Source: Halopseudomonas pelagia
GTDB taxonomy: Bacteria; Pseudomonadota; Gammaproteobacteria; Pseudomonadales; Pseudomonadaceae
Direction: 5' to 3'
DNA length: 64,000 nucleotides
NCBI RefSeq assembly: GCF_009497895.1
Contig: NZ_CP033116.1
Coordinates: 620,001 to 684,000, forward strand
Shown: piece by piece, positions 47,033 through 57,316 of the stretch
Numbering within the stretch: position 1 is the stretch's first letter
Layout: each line of letters starts with the position of its first letter
Made by a program: the position numbers and the translations under genes
The notes under the pieces: model-generated
Seen by the model: the letters and a program-made list of their open reading frames with translations, nothing else
Databases searched by the model: none
Told to the model about the DNA's origin: nothing

Positions 47033-47677
47033 TCAGTTGCTGCCCGAGCCGCCGCTGTTGCCGCCGCCCGGGTTGGGGTTGCCCGGGCGTGGTGCCTGGT
47101 TGCTGCCGGTGCGACCGGGTTGATTCACTGAAGTGCGTTGGATATGCACGGTAATGGCCGCGGTGCTCTGTACTACATTGCCCCGTGCGTCATACACCAC
47201 TGCAGCCAGGGTATGGCTGCCCCGATCTATGTTGTTCAGATTCAAAGTCTGCGTGGCCTGGCCATTTCCCGCAACGGCTTCTTCGCGCAGTTCGCCATCC
47301 ATCACTACGCGCATGAGATGCCCGCTGGACAGCGGTGGATCGGTATTCACAGTCACGCTCAGCGTGCCCTCGTTACTGCGAATGGCCTCATCATTCGCCG
47401 GGCTGGCGATCTGCAGATCGCGATAGCTGCGGCCCGAGCTCTGCTCATCGTCATTGCCATTACCGGAGGCGTTGTTGCCTTGCGACGCTTGCGGGTTGGA
47501 AGGCGGTTGCACGGTATTGGTGGGCTGCAATTCGATGGTCTTGGCATTGGGGTGCGGCCGGTCACTATAGATAGTGTTGCCATCGGCATCTTTCCAGGTA
47601 TAGATCTGGGCCAGGGCCGAAACGCTCGCCAGGGTGAGCAGCGCGCCTAACGCCAGGGACAGGTAACTACGCGGCAT
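47033..47677 (-). CDS. DUF4124-domain exported protein
   Basis: The protein has 214 residues from ATG 47677, behind AAGGAG. The signal peptide is followed by the DUF4124 motif QIYTWKDADGNTIYSDRPHP (about 23-42), a low-complexity Asn/Gln/Ser linker (about 55-85), an Ig-like beta region (SEGTLSVTV-like, about 105-195) and a Gly/Asn/Pro-rich tail. Function is unknown. A gene of this type between glnA and ntrB is a normal Pseudomonas arrangement. Confidence 0.85.
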   Translation of the reverse strand: MPRSYLSLALGALLTLASVSALAQIYTWKDADGNTIYSDRPHPNAKTIELQPTNTVQPPSNPQASQGNNASGNGNDDEQSSGRSYRDLQIASPANDEAIRSNEGTLSVTVNTDPPLSSGHLMRVVMDGELREEAVAGNGQATQTLNLNNIDRGSHTLAAVVYDARGNVVQSTAAITVHIQRTSVNQPGRTGSNQAPRPGNPNPGGGNSGGSGSN

Positions 47678-47750
47678 GACGTGTAACTCCTTTATAGTCT
47701 GCGTTAAGACTTGCACTCAATTGGATATCTGGCAAGGTCTGACGCACGAG

Positions 47751-47782
47751 TAAAAAAAAGGGCGCCCGAATGGGCGCCCTTT
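47751..47782 (-). terminator. Rho-independent terminator of glnA
   Basis: Leftward, AAAGGGCGCCC, loop ATTC and GGGCGCCC(TTT) form a perfect 11-bp stem, followed by eight T. It ends the glnA transcript 20 bases past its stop. Confidence 0.92.
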
Positions 47783-47802
47783 CTGGTATTACACCGTCTG
47801 TA

Positions 47803-49206
47803 TCAGACGCTGTAATACAGGTCATATTCCAGCGGGTGAACGAAGGTGCGAACCTTGAGTTCTTCGGCGGCTTTCAGTTCGATGTAGGCATCGATCAGCT
47901 CGTCGGTGAACACGCCACCTTTGGTCAGGTACTCGCGGTCGGCGTCCAGGGACTCCAACGCTTCTTTCAAGCTGCCGCAAACCTGAGGAATCTGGCTGGC
48001 CTCTTCGGGCGGCAGATCGTACAGGTTCTTGTCTGCAGCATCGCCAGGGTGAATCTTGTTCTGGACGCCGTCCAGGCCAGCCATCAACAGTGCGGCGAAG
48101 CACAGGTAGGGGTTGGCAGCCGGATCGGGGAAACGAGCCTCGATACGACGGGCTTTCGGGCTGGAAACGTAAGGAATACGGATAGAAGCGGAACGGTTAC
48201 GCGCCGAGTAGGCGAGCATGACCGGCGCTTCGAAGCCGGGTACCAGACGCTTGTAGCTGTTGGTAGACGGGTTGGTAAACGCGTTCAGTGATTTGCCGTG
48301 CTTGATGATGCCGCCGATGAAGAACAGGGCGGTATCGGACAGGCCGGAATAGCCTTCGCCAGCAAAGGTGTTCTTGCCATCTTTGGAGATGGACATGTGC
48401 ACGTGCATGCCGGAGCCGTTATCGCCATACAGAGGCTTGGGCATGAAGGTAGCTGTTTTGCCGAATGCATCAGCAACGTTGTGTACGCAGTACTTCAGCG
48501 TCTGCACTTCGTCCGCCTTGGCAACCAGGGTGTTGAACAGTACGCCAATTTCGTTCTGACCAGCAGTCGCCACTTCGTGGTGATGCACTTCGATGGTCAG
48601 GCCCATTTCTTCCATGGCATTACACATGGCAGTACGGATTTCGTGATCGTGATCGACTGGCGGCACGGGGAAGTAACCACCCTTGACGCCTGGACGGTGA
48701 CCCTTGTTGCCGGTTTCGATGTCGCCATCAGTATTCCAGGAGGCCTGTTCGGAGAAGATCTTGAACATGGAACCGGAAATGTCGGACTTGAACTTCACTT
48801 CATCAAATACGAAGAACTCGGGCTCGGGACCGACGAACACGGTGTCACCAATGCCAGTGGACTTCAGATACTCTTCGGCACGCTTGGCGATACCGCGCGG
48901 GTCGCGCTCGTAGCCCTGCATGGTGGAAGGCTCAATGATGTCGCACACCAGAATCAGCGTAGGTTCTTCGGTGAAGGGGTCGATTACAGCAGTGCTGTCA
49001 TCGGGCATCAGGATCATGTCGGAAGCTTCAATGCCTTTCCAGCCGGCAATCGAGGAGCCGTCAAACATTTTGCCTTCTTCAAAGAAGTCATCTTTGACAT
49101 CACGAGCCGGCATGGTGACGTGCTGCTGCTTGCCTTTGGTATCGGTGAAGCGCAGGTCAACCCACTTCACGTCAAATTCTTTGATCAATTGAATCGCTTT
49201 CGACAT
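47803..49206 (-). CDS. glnA: glutamine synthetase type I
   Basis: The protein has 467 residues. [17 protein letters not shown] is the N-terminal signature, [13 protein letters not shown] contains metal ligands, and [16 protein letters not shown] is the ATP-binding signature. The adenylylation tyrosine is Y396 in NLYDLPPEE. It assimilates ammonium into glutamine and is controlled by GlnE adenylylation. Transcription is likely NtrC/sigma-54-driven: the promoter at 49314-49328 lies about 110 bases upstream and NtrC palindromes lie further up. Confidence 0.98.
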   Translation of the reverse strand: MSKAIQLIKEFDVKWVDLRFTDTKGKQQHVTMPARDVKDDFFEEGKMFDGSSIAGWKGIEASDMILMPDDSTAVIDPFTEEPTLILVCDIIEPSTMQGYERDPRGIAKRAEEYLKSTGIGDTVFVGPEPEFFVFDEVKFKSDISGSMFKIFSEQASWNTDGDIETGNKGHRPGVKGGYFPVPPVDHDHEIRTAMCNAMEEMGLTIEVHHHEVATAGQNEIGVLFNTLVAKADEVQTLKYCVHNVADAFGKTATFMPKPLYGDNGSGMHVHMSISKDGKNTFAGEGYSGLSDTALFFIGGIIKHGKSLNAFTNPSTNSYKRLVPGFEAPVMLAYSARNRSASIRIPYVSSPKARRIEARFPDPAANPYLCFAALLMAGLDGVQNKIHPGDAADKNLYDLPPEEASQIPQVCGSLKEALESLDADREYLTKGGVFTDELIDAYIELKAAEELKVRTFVHPLEYDLYYSV

Positions 49207-49313
49207 GGTTTCCTCCAGAAGGAATCATTTGCCGGGCATCTGGCCCGGCGCTTCTAAATTCGAGCGGTATATACCCGCACAACCGCTTGCATTACCGCTT
49301 GCATTACAAGTGA

Positions 49314-49328
49314 GCAAAAGATGTGCCA
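49314..49328 (-). promoter_or_regulatory. sigma-54 promoter of glnA
   Basis: Leftward, TGGCAC-ATCTT-TTGC is a full match to the -24/-12 consensus TGGCAC-N5-TTGC. The glnA ATG is 108 bases downstream. Confidence 0.85.
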
Positions 49329-49402
49329 TTTCGGAGCATTCGCTGTAAACCGCGCTGTAACGGGATTACAGCGAGTGAGCTGAATCGGTGCAATCTTTAA
49401 GC

Positions 49403-49417
49403 GCACCAAAATGGTGC
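49403..49417. promoter_or_regulatory. NtrC-binding palindrome, site 1
   Basis: GCACC-AAAAT-GGTGC is a perfect dyad and the core of the NtrC consensus. It is about 75-90 bases upstream of the glnA sigma-54 promoter, a normal enhancer distance. Confidence 0.8.
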
Positions 49418-49431
49418 CTTTATATAATCAG

Positions 49432-49448
49432 GCGCCTTATTTTGGTGC
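49432..49448. promoter_or_regulatory. NtrC-binding palindrome, site 2 (weaker)
   Basis: GCGCC-TTATTTT-GGTGC has one deviating base in its left half. Its centre is 30 bases (about three helical turns) from site 1, suiting cooperative binding. Confidence 0.65.
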
Positions 49449-49600
49449 TCTCTGGCCAGCGTATTTCCTGGCCGACATATAATGCGCTTATATGCTGTAC
49501 CTTACATCACTCAGGCGTTTGTTTTCGGCAAATTACCCTCGCAAATAGCGGATTATCGGCTGATGCGTACAAAAAACATACACTGTCACCTCTGGGTCTG

Positions 49601-49606
49601 TATAAT
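49601..49606 (+). promoter_or_regulatory. candidate -10 (TATAAT) for typA
   Basis: A perfect TATAAT stands 56 bases before the typA start. The -35 at proper spacing is poor. Other TATAAT sequences at 49423 and 49478 may also serve this strand. Confidence 0.45.
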
Positions 49607-49662
49607 GCCCACCTCTTTTTTCAGTTAGCTCGACCGCGGTCGGGCAATCCAGGATGTCCATA

Positions 49663-51474
49663 GTGATCGAGAAACTCCGCAACATTGCCATTATTGCCCA
49701 CGTTGACCACGGTAAAACGACTCTGGTTGATAAGCTTCTGCGCCAATCTGGCACCCTCGAGCGGAATGAGCTCGACACCGAACGCCTGATGGACTCCAAC
49801 GATCAGGAAAAAGAGCGCGGCATTACCATTCTTGCCAAGAACACCGCTATCAACTGGAACGATCACCACATCAACATCGTGGACACCCCCGGTCACGCCG
49901 ATTTCGGCGGCGAAGTAGAGCGCGTGATGTCGATGGTTGATTCCGTACTGCTGCTGGTAGATGCGCAGGACGGCCCCATGCCGCAGACTCGCTTCGTGAC
50001 TCAGAAGGCCTTCCAGGCTGGTTTGCGTCCGATCGTTGTGGTCAACAAGGTTGACCGCCCAGGCGCGCGTCCAGATTGGGTTGTGGATCAGATGTTCGAC
50101 CTGTTCGACAACCTGGGCGCCACTGAAGAGCAACTCGATTTCCCGATCGTTTTCGCTTCGGCCATCAATGGCGTTGCCGGCCTCGAGCATGACAATCTGG
50201 CTGACGATCTGACCCCGCTGTTCCAGGCTATTGTCGATAACGTCCCGGCACCTCAGGTTGACCGCGAAGGCCCGTTCCAGATGCAGATCTCCGCTCTGGA
50301 CTACAACAGCTTCCTGGGTGTGATCGGCGTGGGCCGTATCGCCCGTGGCCGCGTCAAGCCGAATACGCCGGTGGTTGCTATCGATGTCGATGGCAAGCGT
50401 CGTAACGGCCGTATCCTCAAACTGATGGGTCACCACGGTCTGCACCGCATTGACGTGGACGAAGCTGCCGCTGGCGACATCGTCTGCATCAGCGGGTTTG
50501 ACGAGCTGTTCATCTCCGACACGCTGTGTGATCCGCAGAATGTTGAAGCGATGACGCCGCTGTCGGTTGACGAGCCCACCGTAAGCATGACCTTCCAGGT
50601 TAATGATTCGCCGTTCTGCGGCCGGGAAGGCAAGTTCGTCACCAGCCGTAACATCAAGGAGCGTCTGGACAAGGAGCTGCTGTACAACGTGGCTCTGCGT
50701 GTGGAAGAAGGCGACAGCGCTGACAAGTTCAAGGTATCCGGTCGTGGTGAGCTGCACCTGTCGGTACTGATCGAAACCATGCGTCGTGAAGGTTTTGAAA
50801 TGGCCGTAGGCCGTCCTGAAGTCATCATCCGTGTGATCGACGGCGAGAAGCAGGAGCCTTTCGAGAACGTCACTATCGACCTGGAAGAGCAGCACCAGGG
50901 CGCAATGATGGAACAGATGGGCCTGCGCAAGGGTGATCTGACCAACATGGTTCCGGATGGCAAGGGTCGCGTACGCCTGGAGTACACCATTCCGGCTCGC
51001 GGTCTGATCGGCTTCCGTAACCAGTTCCTGACCATGACGTCCGGTGCCGGTATCATGACCAGCATCTTCAGCCACTATGGCCCGTTGAAGTCAGGCGAAA
51101 TGAGCGGTCGTCAGAATGGCGTACTGGTCTCTGTTGCTACCGGCAAGGCGCTGACCTATTCGCTGGAAACCCTGCAGGCTCGTGGCAAGCTGTTCCTGGG
51201 CCATGGCGATGAAGTGTACGAGGGCATGTTGGTGGGTATCAACAGCCGTGACAACGACATGGGCGTTAACCCTACCAAGGGTAAGAAGCTGGATAACATG
51301 CGTGCCTCCGGTAAAGATGAAACCATCGCACTGGTACCGCCAATACGCTTCACCCTGGAGCAGGCGCTGGAGTTTATCGAAGACGACGAACTGGCCGAAA
51401 TCACGCCCAAGTCGATCCGTCTGCGCAAGAAGTTGCTCGCCGAAAACGAGCGCAAGCGCGCTGGCAAGAGCTAA
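49663..51474 (+). CDS. typA: TypA/BipA ribosome-associated GTPase
   Basis: The protein has 603 residues from GTG 49663, eight bases after AGGA. An ATG at 49654 would add three residues but overlaps that ribosome site. P-loop [17 protein letters not shown], switch region [27 protein letters not shown] and [12 protein letters not shown] mark the translational GTPase core. EF-G-like domains and the BipA-specific C-terminus ([36 protein letters not shown]) follow. It is a ribosome-binding GTPase important in stress and cold. It is divergent from glnA across 456 bases. Confidence 0.97.
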   Translation: MIEKLRNIAIIAHVDHGKTTLVDKLLRQSGTLERNELDTERLMDSNDQEKERGITILAKNTAINWNDHHINIVDTPGHADFGGEVERVMSMVDSVLLLVDAQDGPMPQTRFVTQKAFQAGLRPIVVVNKVDRPGARPDWVVDQMFDLFDNLGATEEQLDFPIVFASAINGVAGLEHDNLADDLTPLFQAIVDNVPAPQVDREGPFQMQISALDYNSFLGVIGVGRIARGRVKPNTPVVAIDVDGKRRNGRILKLMGHHGLHRIDVDEAAAGDIVCISGFDELFISDTLCDPQNVEAMTPLSVDEPTVSMTFQVNDSPFCGREGKFVTSRNIKERLDKELLYNVALRVEEGDSADKFKVSGRGELHLSVLIETMRREGFEMAVGRPEVIIRVIDGEKQEPFENVTIDLEEQHQGAMMEQMGLRKGDLTNMVPDGKGRVRLEYTIPARGLIGFRNQFLTMTSGAGIMTSIFSHYGPLKSGEMSGRQNGVLVSVATGKALTYSLETLQARGKLFLGHGDEVYEGMLVGINSRDNDMGVNPTKGKKLDNMRASGKDETIALVPPIRFTLEQALEFIEDDELAEITPKSIRLRKKLLAENERKRAGKS

Positions 51475-51493
51475 GCTTCAGTTAGCTGACCAA

Positions 51494-51525
51494 ACCCGCC
51501 AGGGGTGACTCTGGCGGGTTTTTTA
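51494..51525 (+). terminator. Rho-independent terminator of typA
   Basis: ACCCGCCAG, an 8-base loop and CTGGCGGGT form a 9-bp stem followed by TTTTTT. It lies 20 bases past the stop. Confidence 0.92.
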
Positions 51526-51638
51526 TTGCGTGGGAGGTAGACTGGGCTCAATGCATCGAGCTATGGCACACGGCACCAAAGCCGATAGGAACGCTATAGT
51601 GCTTACCCGTTCTTCACCCTTTAGCGAGAAGAGACAGG

Positions 51639-52958
51639 ATGAAATTTCAGACCCTGGCGATGGCGCTGTTGCTGAGCGGTAGTGTAGTGGCAGCAGCGAC
51701 GCCGAGCCTTGCGCAGGCAATTGAGCAAGACCCTCACGCGCATGCAGATCAGCAGGTTGCGGCCTGGGCTGAGCTGCGGAGCGCCCCGCGGATTGAGCTG
51801 GGACCACGCCCGCTCTGGCTGGCAGATGGCCTGGAGGAGGGCCCACTGAAGCGGTCGCTGCAAGCCTGCGACACCTCAAATATCCAGCCTTCGACGTTCT
51901 CCATTGGGCACCGCGGCGCGCCATTGCAGTTTCCAGAGCATACTCTGGAGTCCTATGTTGCCGCGGCGCGCATGGGTGCAGGGGTTATTGAGTGTGATGT
52001 GGCCTTTACCCGGGATCGCCAATTGGTTTGCCGGCATGCCCAGGATGACCTGCACACCACGACCAACATCGTCGCCGTGCCAGCGCTGAATGCCAAGTGC
52101 ACCCAGCCCTTTGTTCCAGCCGATCCAGACAGCGGGCGTCCAGCCCAGGCCGAATGCCGCACCAGCGACATCACGCTGGCCGAGTTCAAAACGCTGCAAG
52201 GCAAAATGGATGCCTTTGATCCAACGGCCACCACGCCGCAGGCCTACCTCGGCGGCACCGCCGATTGGCGCACCGACCTGTACGCCGCGCGCGGCACTGT
52301 GCTGAGCCATCGCGAAAGCATTGCCCTGTTCAAACAGCTTGGGGTCAAGTTCGTCCCGGAACTGAAGACGCCGGTGGTGAGTATGCCGTTCGAGGGCGAG
52401 TACACCCAGGAGGACTATGCCCGGCAAATGATTCAGGATTATATCGATGCCGGTGTGGAACCCGCCGATGTGATGCCGCAGTCGTTTCGATTGAGGGATG
52501 TGCTGTTCTGGATTGATCAGTTTCCGGCGTTCGGTCGTCAGGCCGTCTATCTTGATGATCGCGCGCTCACCGATGAGAGCGCCTCGCTGGATTACATGAC
52601 GGACCTGAAAGCCCAGGGCGTTGCGATACTGGCCCCGGCCTTGTGGAAACTGCTCAGTCTGGATGATCAGCAGCGTATCGTCCCCTCTGAGTACGCGCGA
52701 AATGCCAGACGTGCCGGGCTCGATCTGATTGCCTGGTCGGTTGAGCGCAGCGGTCCTCTAGCGCAGGGCGGTGGCTGGTACTACCAAAGCGTCCAGGAGG
52801 CGATCAGCCGGGACAGTGATGTGCTGACCGTGATTGATGTGCTGGCGCAACAGGTGGGGGTGAAGGCGATCTTCGCCGACTGGCCAGCCACTACAAGCTT
52901 CTATGCACACTGCATGAATATGAACCAACCCGACTTAAGGTTGCAGACTGATGATTGA
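51639..52958 (+). CDS. secreted glycerophosphodiester phosphodiesterase
   Basis: The protein has 439 residues. A signal peptide ends near ATPSLAQA (residue 27). The GDPD catalytic pattern is present: [18 protein letters not shown] (His and Arg, then Glu), [22 protein letters not shown] with metal ligands and the second His, and VPELKTPVV. It hydrolyses glycerophosphodiesters in the periplasm, supplying glycerol-3-phosphate and alcohols. The length is above the roughly 350 of typical GlpQ, with inserts around 155-225. It overlaps the DUF924 gene by 8 bases. Confidence 0.9.
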   Translation: MKFQTLAMALLLSGSVVAAATPSLAQAIEQDPHAHADQQVAAWAELRSAPRIELGPRPLWLADGLEEGPLKRSLQACDTSNIQPSTFSIGHRGAPLQFPEHTLESYVAAARMGAGVIECDVAFTRDRQLVCRHAQDDLHTTTNIVAVPALNAKCTQPFVPADPDSGRPAQAECRTSDITLAEFKTLQGKMDAFDPTATTPQAYLGGTADWRTDLYAARGTVLSHRESIALFKQLGVKFVPELKTPVVSMPFEGEYTQEDYARQMIQDYIDAGVEPADVMPQSFRLRDVLFWIDQFPAFGRQAVYLDDRALTDESASLDYMTDLKAQGVAILAPALWKLLSLDDQQRIVPSEYARNARRAGLDLIAWSVERSGPLAQGGGWYYQSVQEAISRDSDVLTVIDVLAQQVGVKAIFADWPATTSFYAHCMNMNQPDLRLQTDD

Positions 52959-53487
52959 TGAGATTAATCGATTCTGGTTTGAAGAGATCAAACCGGCTCA
53001 GTGGTGGAAGGTGAATCTGGGGTTTGATCGGCAGATCGCCGAGCGTTTTGCTGCCGTGCATCGGCAGGGCGAACGCGGGGAGCTGGAAAGCTGGCGGGCA
53101 ACGCCCGAGGGGCGCCTCGCTGAGATCCTGGTGCTGGATCAGTTCTCCCGGAATATCTGGCGCGACACGCCACGTGCCTTCGCCAGCGATGGCATGGCAC
53201 TGGTGCTGGCGCAGGAAGCGGTGCGGCAGGGCGCTGATCAGGAGTTGCCGGTCGAGCGGCGGCGGTTCGTGTACATGCCGTTCATGCACAGTGAGTCGCT
53301 GCCGATCCACGAGATGGCAGTCCAGCTTTTTTCTGCCGAGGGGCTGGAAGACAATCTGAAATTTGAGTGGAAGCACAGGGAGATACTTGAGCGTTTTGGG
53401 CGTTATCCGCATCGCAACGCGGTCTTGGGCAGGCCTTCAAGCCTGGCGGAATTGGCCTTTCTCAAACAGCCGGGTTCGAGTTTTTGA
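52951..53487 (+). CDS. DUF924 family protein
   Basis: The protein has 178 residues. [50 protein letters not shown] and [16 protein letters not shown] are the conserved blocks of this helical, TPR-like family of unknown function. Its ATG lies 8 bases inside the end of the phosphodiesterase gene, so the two are likely cotranslated. Confidence 0.9.
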   Translation: MIDEINRFWFEEIKPAQWWKVNLGFDRQIAERFAAVHRQGERGELESWRATPEGRLAEILVLDQFSRNIWRDTPRAFASDGMALVLAQEAVRQGADQELPVERRRFVYMPFMHSESLPIHEMAVQLFSAEGLEDNLKFEWKHREILERFGRYPHRNAVLGRPSSLAELAFLKQPGSSF

Positions 53488-53547
53488 GCGGCGTCTATTT
53501 CCGCGAGCTATGCTGAGCGACAGGCGTTCCGATGCTGGGAGTCCACA

Positions 53548-53973
53548 ATGTTTACCTATATCAGCCTGGGTACCAACGATCTGGAGCGTGCGGTGCGTTT
53601 CTATGATGCAACGCTGGCACCACTCGGGCTGCAGCGCTGTGACCCGCAGGATGAGGATGGCTGGGAAGATATTGCTGGTTGGGGCACCTACGAGGAAGAC
53701 GGACGTCGGGAATTGGCGTTGTGGCTAGGCAAGCCGTTCAATGGCCAGCCTGCCACCTTCGGCAACGGCAACATGGTCGCACTCAAGGCCGATAGTTGGG
53801 AGGCCGTGCGTGCGTTCCACGCCGCAGCACTGGCAGCAGGCGGCACCAGTGAAGGTGAGCCGGGGTTGCGGCCACAGTACAACGCGGACTTTTTCGCGGC
53901 TTATGTGCGGGACCCGGACGGTAATAAGCTGGCCGCCGTGTGCCGTGGATTCACCAGCGAACAGGACGCTTGA
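53548..53973 (+). CDS. VOC (glyoxalase/bleomycin-resistance-like) protein
   Basis: The protein has 141 residues: MFTYISLGTNDLERAVRFYDATLAPLG opens one beta-alpha-beta-beta-beta unit, and YNADFFAAYVRDPDGNKLAAVCRG closes the second. The substrate is unknown. The metal positions expected in active dioxygenases/isomerases are only partly kept. It converges with the FAD oxidoreductase, with 3 bases between the stops. Confidence 0.88.
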   Translation: MFTYISLGTNDLERAVRFYDATLAPLGLQRCDPQDEDGWEDIAGWGTYEEDGRRELALWLGKPFNGQPATFGNGNMVALKADSWEAVRAFHAAALAAGGTSEGEPGLRPQYNADFFAAYVRDPDGNKLAAVCRGFTSEQDA

Positions 53974-53976
53974 GTA

Positions 53977-55596
53977 TCAGGCCTGCCTGTCCGCCAGCAT
54001 TGCCGTGGCCACGGCTTCGGCGATCTTGATCCCGTCTACGCCCGCGGAAAGAATCCCGCCAGCGTAGCCTGCACCTTCGCCCGCAGGATACAAGCCACGG
54101 GTATTGAGACTCTGCAGCGAGATATTATCGCGCTTGATTCGCACTGGGGAGGAGGTACGGGTTTCGATGCCGGTGAGCACCGCATCCTGGCGGTCAAAGC
54201 CGCGAATCTGTTTGCCAAAGGCCGGCAGCGCTTCACGTATGGCCTCAATGGCGTAGGCGGGCAGGGCGGCGGCCAGGTCGCCGAGCAGTACGCCAGGCTG
54301 GTACGAAGGCTGTACCTCACCAAGGCTGCTGGAAGCTTTGGCGCGAATAAAATCACCGACCAGTTGGCCGGGCGCGCAATAGTCGCTGCCGCCCAGTTCA
54401 AAGGCGCGGGACTCAAGCTGCTCCTGCAGTTCCACCCCGGCCAACGGTCCACCGGGGAAGTCCTGCTCAGGGTGGATGCCAACTACGATGCCGGCGTTGG
54501 CATTGCGCTCATTGCGCGAGTACTGGCTCATGCCGTTGGTAACCACGCGCCCTGGCTCTGACGTCGCCGCTACGACCATACCGCCTGGGCACATGCAGAA
54601 ACTGTAGACCGCACGCCCGTTGCTGGCGTGGTGCACCAGCTTATAGTCCGCAGCGCCAAGTTGCGGGTGGCCGGCGTATTTACCCAGCCGTGCGGTGTCG
54701 ATCAGCGATTGCGGATGCTCGATACGAAAGCCGATGGCAAAGGGTTTGGCTTCGACATAAACGCCGCGCTCATGCAGCTTGCGGAAGGTGTCGCGCGCGC
54801 TGTGTCCCAACGCCAGCACCACATAACGACTGCGCAGTTCTTCGCCATCGGCCAGTTGCACGCCTTCAATGCGTCCGTCGTTGATCAGGAAATCGGTTAC
54901 GCGGCTATCAAACCGAACCTCGCCGCCCAGCGCCTTGATCTCCTCGCGCATGCTCGAAACTACACCGGTGAGACGGAAGGTGCCGATATGCGGCTTGCTG
55001 ACGAACATGATTTCCTCAGGCGCGCCAGCGCGGACGAACTCATGCATGACCTTGCGGCCATAGAATTTCGGATCCTTGATCTGACTGTAGAGCTTGCCGT
55101 CGGAAAACAATCCGGCCCCGCCTTCACCGAACTGCACGTTGGACTCGGGCGAGAGTACCTTGTTGCGCCATAGCGCCCAGGTGTCCTTGGTGCGGCTGCG
55201 CACATCCCTGCCACGCTCCAGCACAATCGGCTTGAAACCCATCTGCGCGAGCGTCAATGCGGCAAACAGCCCGCAGGGTCCAAAGCCGATCACCAGCGGC
55301 CGTTCGTTCAGGTCGGTGGGCGCCTGGGCCACTGGGTAGTAAACGGTATCCGGAGCCGGGCGGATATTGTGATCCTTGGCAAAGCGCTTGAGCACCGGAG
55401 CTTCGTTGCTCAGCTCGACGTCGAGAATGTAGACGAAGGTGATCTCGCTGTTCTTCTTGCGCGCGTCATAACTGCGCTTGAACACCGTGAAGCCCAGCAG
55501 TTCGATATCGGCTATTTTCAAGCGCGCAACAATGGCCGGACGTAATGCCTCGACTGGGTGATCGAGCGGCAGTTGCAGTTCATTGATGCGAATCAT
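53977..55596 (-). CDS. NAD(P)/FAD-dependent oxidoreductase, COG2509 type
   Basis: The protein has 539 residues from ATG 55596 (MIRINELQLPLDH). An N-terminal region of about 85 residues is followed by the FAD dinucleotide motif VIGFGPCGLFAALTLAQMG. NVQFGEGGAGLFSDGKLYSQIKD, MCPGGMVVAATSEPGRVVTNG and the C-terminal GLYPAGEGAGYAGGILSAGVDG complete the family pattern. These are annotated as uncharacterised FAD-dependent dehydrogenases; the substrate is unknown. Confidence 0.88.
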   Translation of the reverse strand: MIRINELQLPLDHPVEALRPAIVARLKIADIELLGFTVFKRSYDARKKNSEITFVYILDVELSNEAPVLKRFAKDHNIRPAPDTVYYPVAQAPTDLNERPLVIGFGPCGLFAALTLAQMGFKPIVLERGRDVRSRTKDTWALWRNKVLSPESNVQFGEGGAGLFSDGKLYSQIKDPKFYGRKVMHEFVRAGAPEEIMFVSKPHIGTFRLTGVVSSMREEIKALGGEVRFDSRVTDFLINDGRIEGVQLADGEELRSRYVVLALGHSARDTFRKLHERGVYVEAKPFAIGFRIEHPQSLIDTARLGKYAGHPQLGAADYKLVHHASNGRAVYSFCMCPGGMVVAATSEPGRVVTNGMSQYSRNERNANAGIVVGIHPEQDFPGGPLAGVELQEQLESRAFELGGSDYCAPGQLVGDFIRAKASSSLGEVQPSYQPGVLLGDLAAALPAYAIEAIREALPAFGKQIRGFDRQDAVLTGIETRTSSPVRIKRDNISLQSLNTRGLYPAGEGAGYAGGILSAGVDGIKIAEAVATAMLADRQA

Positions 55597-55898
55597 GCGA
55601 GTGTCCTGGCCGGTGACTCCGGCAGAGGTGGAATACAAAAGAATAGCGGGGCAGGTTTCGGGCGGCCGCAGGCGCAGTAGTTTACCTTCGGCGCACTACG
55701 CTGTCATGCGCACGCGGGGGTAGTGCGAAAGTAAGCGTTGAATAGTTATTGCTGCACTGGCCCATGCATTGTAAGTATGCTTGATCAAAAGCTGGCTGTT
55801 GCTCGCTTTCGATTGGGCGAGACAGGGGAACGCTGACCCACCCGCAAAGTCCTAGTTCACACTATTCAACCATTTTCGTTTGCTTGTGGAGCAATGCC
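55597..55898. other. 302-base divergent intergenic region
   Basis: It contains a perfect 8-bp dyad, CGCACTAC (55692-55699) and GTAGTGCG (55720-55727), around a 20-base loop. I see no coding sequence and no clear promoter boxes. Confidence 0.45.
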
Positions 55899-57275
55899 AT
55901 GACGTTATTCCCAGTCCCTTCTGCGCCTGCTCCAATCCGCTGGGGAATCGCTGCTACCGTGCTGGGCGCTTTGCTCCTGTTGGTGGGTTGTTCCGACGCG
56001 CCTCAGGAAGTCAACGCGGAGGTTGACGCCCAGCCACCGCCTGAAGCGCAAACGTCAGGGGTGGATGCCGATGACGATCGTATGGTGTTGCGTGGTCAGT
56101 TGGTATATCGATCCCGGGTCGCATTGGCGCCTAACAGCCAGGCGTTGATCGAATTGCGCGACGTGTCCGACTCGGCGTCACCGGATGAGGCGATGATTGC
56201 CGAGCAGCGGTTCAGTCTGAATGGCCGCCAGGTACCGCTTGAATTTGCCTTGGAGCTCAGCGCCAGCGATCTATCTGCGGATGGCGATTACCAGCTCAGG
56301 GCGGCGTTAACGGAAGCCGAACGTACTACCTGGATTTCCGAACCGATCAGCGTCAGCCCGCAAGCGGGCATACGCGAACTTGGCCAAGTGACGTTGATGC
56401 CTTACCGTGCTGCCGCGTTCAGCAGCGTGTTGCAATGCGGGCGCCTGCAAGTGAGTGCCGGCTATGAAGGCGACACGCTGGTACTGGATGCGAACGGCGA
56501 AAAGCACATATTGCTCCCGGTAGAGGCAGCGTCAGGTGCGCGCTATGAAGCCGAAGGCGACCCCGATACACGGTTCTGGAGTAAAGGAAACACAGCGGAT
56601 CTAATTATCGATGCGGTGCGCTATCCGCTCTGCGTACCGCCTGGGGAGATCATCGAGCCCTTCGTTGCCAGAGGCAATGAGCCTTTCTGGCGTGTCGACC
56701 TGGAGGCTGGTGCGCTACGCCTGACGCGGCTTGAGGAGGAGTTGATCGAGGCTGCCGAATATACCCAGGCAGTGGAGTCCACCAGTAGCCGCTTGGTAAG
56801 TGCAGTAGCCGGCGATTCGCAGGTCGAGATGCAAGTGAACGAAGCGTTATGCACTGACAGCATGAGCGGCATGCTCTACCCGCAGACAGTTGAACTCAGC
56901 TATGACGATCACAATTACGCCGGCTGTGGCGGTGACCCTCTGCGGCTGATTCAGGGGGTGGAATGGGTGGTCGAAGACATTAACGAAGCGGGTATTATTG
57001 ATCGCTCGCATGTGACGGTGAATTTCGGTCCCGATGGGCTGCTCTATGGTCAGGCGTCCTGCAACAATTACCGTGGCGAATACGCGCTGTCGGGCGAAGG
57101 ACTGACCCTCTCCACGGCGGCTACCACCCGCAAGGCCTGCGCACCGGCATTGATGCAGCAGGAGCAACGAGTGTTGGCCGCGCTCGCTTCGTTACAGCGC
57201 TTTGATTTCACTGAAGATGGCGCCCTGATACTCTACGCAGGTGCCGGGCAACGCCTGACCGCCCGTGCGCCCTGA
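55899..57275 (+). CDS. multidomain outer-membrane lipoprotein (YbaY-, MliC/COG3650- and META-like parts)
   Basis: The protein has 458 residues from ATG 55899, behind GGAG. The lipobox LLVGC gives lipidated C31. After an acidic linker, a YbaY-like beta domain spans about 60-165 (LRGQLVYRSRVALAPNSQ). A Cys-containing MliC-like stretch follows (SVLQCGRLQVSAGYEGDTL, about 174-192), then a COG3650-like part (ARGNEPFWRVDLEAG). A C-terminal META domain follows at about 345-455 (VNFGPDGLLYGQASCNNYRG). META proteins are linked to heat or novobiocin tolerance (HslJ), and MliC to lysozyme inhibition. The combined role is unknown. Confidence 0.82.
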   Translation: MTLFPVPSAPAPIRWGIAATVLGALLLLVGCSDAPQEVNAEVDAQPPPEAQTSGVDADDDRMVLRGQLVYRSRVALAPNSQALIELRDVSDSASPDEAMIAEQRFSLNGRQVPLEFALELSASDLSADGDYQLRAALTEAERTTWISEPISVSPQAGIRELGQVTLMPYRAAAFSSVLQCGRLQVSAGYEGDTLVLDANGEKHILLPVEAASGARYEAEGDPDTRFWSKGNTADLIIDAVRYPLCVPPGEIIEPFVARGNEPFWRVDLEAGALRLTRLEEELIEAAEYTQAVESTSSRLVSAVAGDSQVEMQVNEALCTDSMSGMLYPQTVELSYDDHNYAGCGGDPLRLIQGVEWVVEDINEAGIIDRSHVTVNFGPDGLLYGQASCNNYRGEYALSGEGLTLSTAATTRKACAPALMQQEQRVLAALASLQRFDFTEDGALILYAGAGQRLTARAP

Positions 57276-57316
57276 TAAGCGCCTGTGCGTATAACCATAA
57301 TGAAAAGGATGTATCC

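Noticed and set aside
49621..51075. 484-codon frame antisense to typA
   Set aside because: Shadow of a GC-rich gene; low-complexity His/Gln/Val composition and no family motif, while typA is beyond doubt.
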